15,504 nt of DNA, from assembly GCA_002887195.1 (NCBI GenBank), contig PJAB01001306.1, positions 1 to 15,504 on the forward strand, written 5' to 3'. Under the pieces are notes generated by a model. That model saw only the letters and a program-made list of their open reading frames with translations, was not told where the DNA came from and did not search any database. Below, piece after piece: positions 14,619-15,504 of the stretch (the first letter of the stretch is position 1; each line of letters opens with the position of its first letter). Both the position numbers and the translations under genes were made by a program. The DNA is from Chrysochromulina parva. Its lineage: Eukaryota; Haptophyta; Prymnesiales; Chrysochromulinaceae.

Positions 14619-15341
14619 ATGCCTGGCGGCGCCTTTTCCCATGCCGACTGCTCCGCGTGTTCGCCATGCGCGCCGAGCTCCTGCTTTCGAGCTCTTCCTG
14701 ACTTTTCGGTATCCTCAAATATGCGTGATTTCTGGACGCGTGCACTGACGCCGTCGGCGGGCAATCGGAGCGCTGCACTGCTGCTTGGAGGCTCAGCCTC
14801 GACCGGATCTGCCCTCGGCGCATACAACTTGTCCTTTGCGGAGCGGATTGTGGACACAGTTAATCGAGCTATGCCGTCATCACGGCGTCTTACGCTCACC
14901 AACGTGGCGCAAGGCAGCACGCGCACCCTTTGGGCGTTGAGCCTCTTCGAATCGCTCTGGGCGCGATCCACCTCGCCGGACCTCATCATCTGGGAGTATG
15001 GTATCAACGACGTATATCTTTGCTCGGAGCGCCCCGAGGAGGAGGTGGAGGCACGCACAAAGTTGCCGGGGGGGCTCAGCTGGGATGAGACGCTCGCATG
15101 CACGCTCGAGGTCTTTTTACGCCGTCTGTCATTGCTGCCATCGCCGCCGGCTGTGCTGCTCGTCTTCCTGTGGCCGTGCTCGCTCAAGCCTCACATGAGG
15201 CGGCGCAGATACTTTTCGGTCGCGGCGCCGGTGCTCAAGCGGTATGCGCGGGTGCTGCCGCTCCTCGGCGTCGACGTCAACGGCGGGCTCCTTAGGTGCA
15301 GCGCGCCGGCTACTCGTGCATCGCCATCCACGGCGACATGA
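14619..15341 (+). CDS. SGNH-hydrolase-like protein, 3' end broken
   Basis: An open frame of 240 codons. It carries the first three conserved blocks of the SGNH/GDSL hydrolase fold: block [11 protein letters not shown] (54-63, candidate nucleophile Ser59), block II NVAQGST (95-101, Gly99) and block III EYGIND (126-131, Asn130). A hydrophobic strand [14 protein letters not shown] (173-186) follows. Block V, with the Asp-x-x-His pair needed for catalysis, is missing. From about codon 226 the translation stops making sense, because the DNA now encodes a DEAD-box helicase in another frame, so the true SGNH part ends near 15293. The start may be ATG 14721 (A at -3) instead of 14619, since the first 34 residues are Cys/Ser-rich and unconvincing. 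Such proteins act as esterases or acyl transferases; as it stands this one would be inactive. It could be a truncated pseudogene, an assembly join, or a partial gene model. Confidence 0.6.
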   Translation: MPGGAFSHADCSACSPCAPSSCFRALPDFSVSSNMRDFWTRALTPSAGNRSAALLLGGSASTGSALGAYNLSFAERIVDTVNRAMPSSRRLTLTNVAQGSTRTLWALSLFESLWARSTSPDLIIWEYGINDVYLCSERPEEEVEARTKLPGGLSWDETLACTLEVFLRRLSLLPSPPAVLLVFLWPCSLKPHMRRRRYFSVAAPVLKRYARVLPLLGVDVNGGLLRCSAPATRASPSTAT

Positions 15342-15504
15342 CGCAGGCCGCGCGCACCGACGCGCTCGATCAGTTCAAGTCGGTGCGCACCCCGCTGCTC
15401 ATCGCGACGGACGTAGCAGCGCGCGGCCTCGACATCCCTGACGTGGAGGTGGTCATCAACTATACGTTCCCGCTCACCATCGAGGACTACATCCACCGCA
15501 TCGG
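15296..15504 (+). CDS. DEAD-box RNA helicase, C-terminal domain fragment (DBP3/DDX5-like), runs off window
   Basis: Translated from 15296 the DNA gives 69 clean codons with the helicase motifs of superfamily 2: IAIHGDM (motif IV region), [24 protein letters not shown] (motif V), VVINYTFP and EDYIHRIG, which is the start of motif VI (HRIGRTGR) cut by the window end. [14 protein letters not shown] is typical of the DBP3/DBP2 group involved in ribosome biogenesis and RNA remodelling. An in-frame TAG at 15293-15295 closes the frame upstream. The sequence CTCCTTAG before 15296 resembles a 3' splice site; GCAG ending at 15301 is a second candidate. No ATG or N-terminal helicase domain (Q motif, Walker A, DEAD box) is present upstream in the window, since that space is taken by the SGNH frame. 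Confidence 0.85.
   Translation, partial: MQRAGYSCIAIHGDMTQAARTDALDQFKSVRTPLLIATDVAARGLDIPDVEVVINYTFPLTIEDYIHRI

Noticed and set aside
14534..15187. Minus-strand frame of 217 codons opposite the SGNH-like gene
   Set aside because: Low-complexity Ser/Arg-rich sequence without family features; the plus strand shows SGNH blocks I-III in order.

Overview
The window looks like nuclear DNA of a single-celled eukaryotic alga. It carries typical eukaryotic genes: a SNF1/AMPK-related kinase with a UBA domain, a full-length ABCC-type transporter, a METTL1/Trm8-type tRNA methyltransferase and a DBP3/DDX5-like DEAD-box helicase. It also carries two secreted-then-plastid type proteins whose N-termini (signal peptide followed by Gly-Phe-Asn-Val-Pro) resemble the ASAFAP-like leaders of algae with red-derived secondary plastids, such as haptophytes, stramenopiles and cryptophytes. 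The genome is GC-rich, and every long gene is a single uninterrupted reading frame, so it is probably compact and intron-poor. I cannot name the species. A haptophyte or pelagophyte-like stramenopile is my best guess.

Layout, left to right. 1-233: a G/C homopolymer edge and a short AGTCA repeat. 234-968 (+) and 1826-2479 (+): a tandem pair of paralogous membrane proteins with plastid-type leaders and a strongly conserved four-cysteine C-terminus, family unknown. 2480-3206: non-coding, with a 9-bp minisatellite and a 16-bp perfect palindrome. 3207-6944 (-): a 1245-residue protein with about nine SH3/Tudor-like modules interleaved with about seven helical repeats, function unknown. 7245-8885 (-): the CAMK-like kinase. 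8886-9082: a short divergent promoter with a TTTCGCGAAA palindrome. 9083-10033 (+): the tRNA (guanine-N7) methyltransferase, followed by a hairpin that begins at its stop codon. 10212-14354 (-): the ABCC-like transporter, whose first nucleotide-binding domain has lost its catalytic residues. 14355-14618: a divergent promoter rich in ACATGT. 14619 onward (+): an SGNH-hydrolase-like reading frame that stops matching its family near 15293, where a DEAD-box helicase C-terminal domain begins in another frame and runs off the window.

There is no operon logic; neighbours have separate jobs. The points most worth attention are the tandem plastid-type pair of unknown family, the mixed Tudor-like and helical repeat protein, the altered activation loop of the kinase, the asymmetric transporter, and the SGNH-to-helicase junction, which may be an assembly chimera, a rearrangement or an exon boundary.
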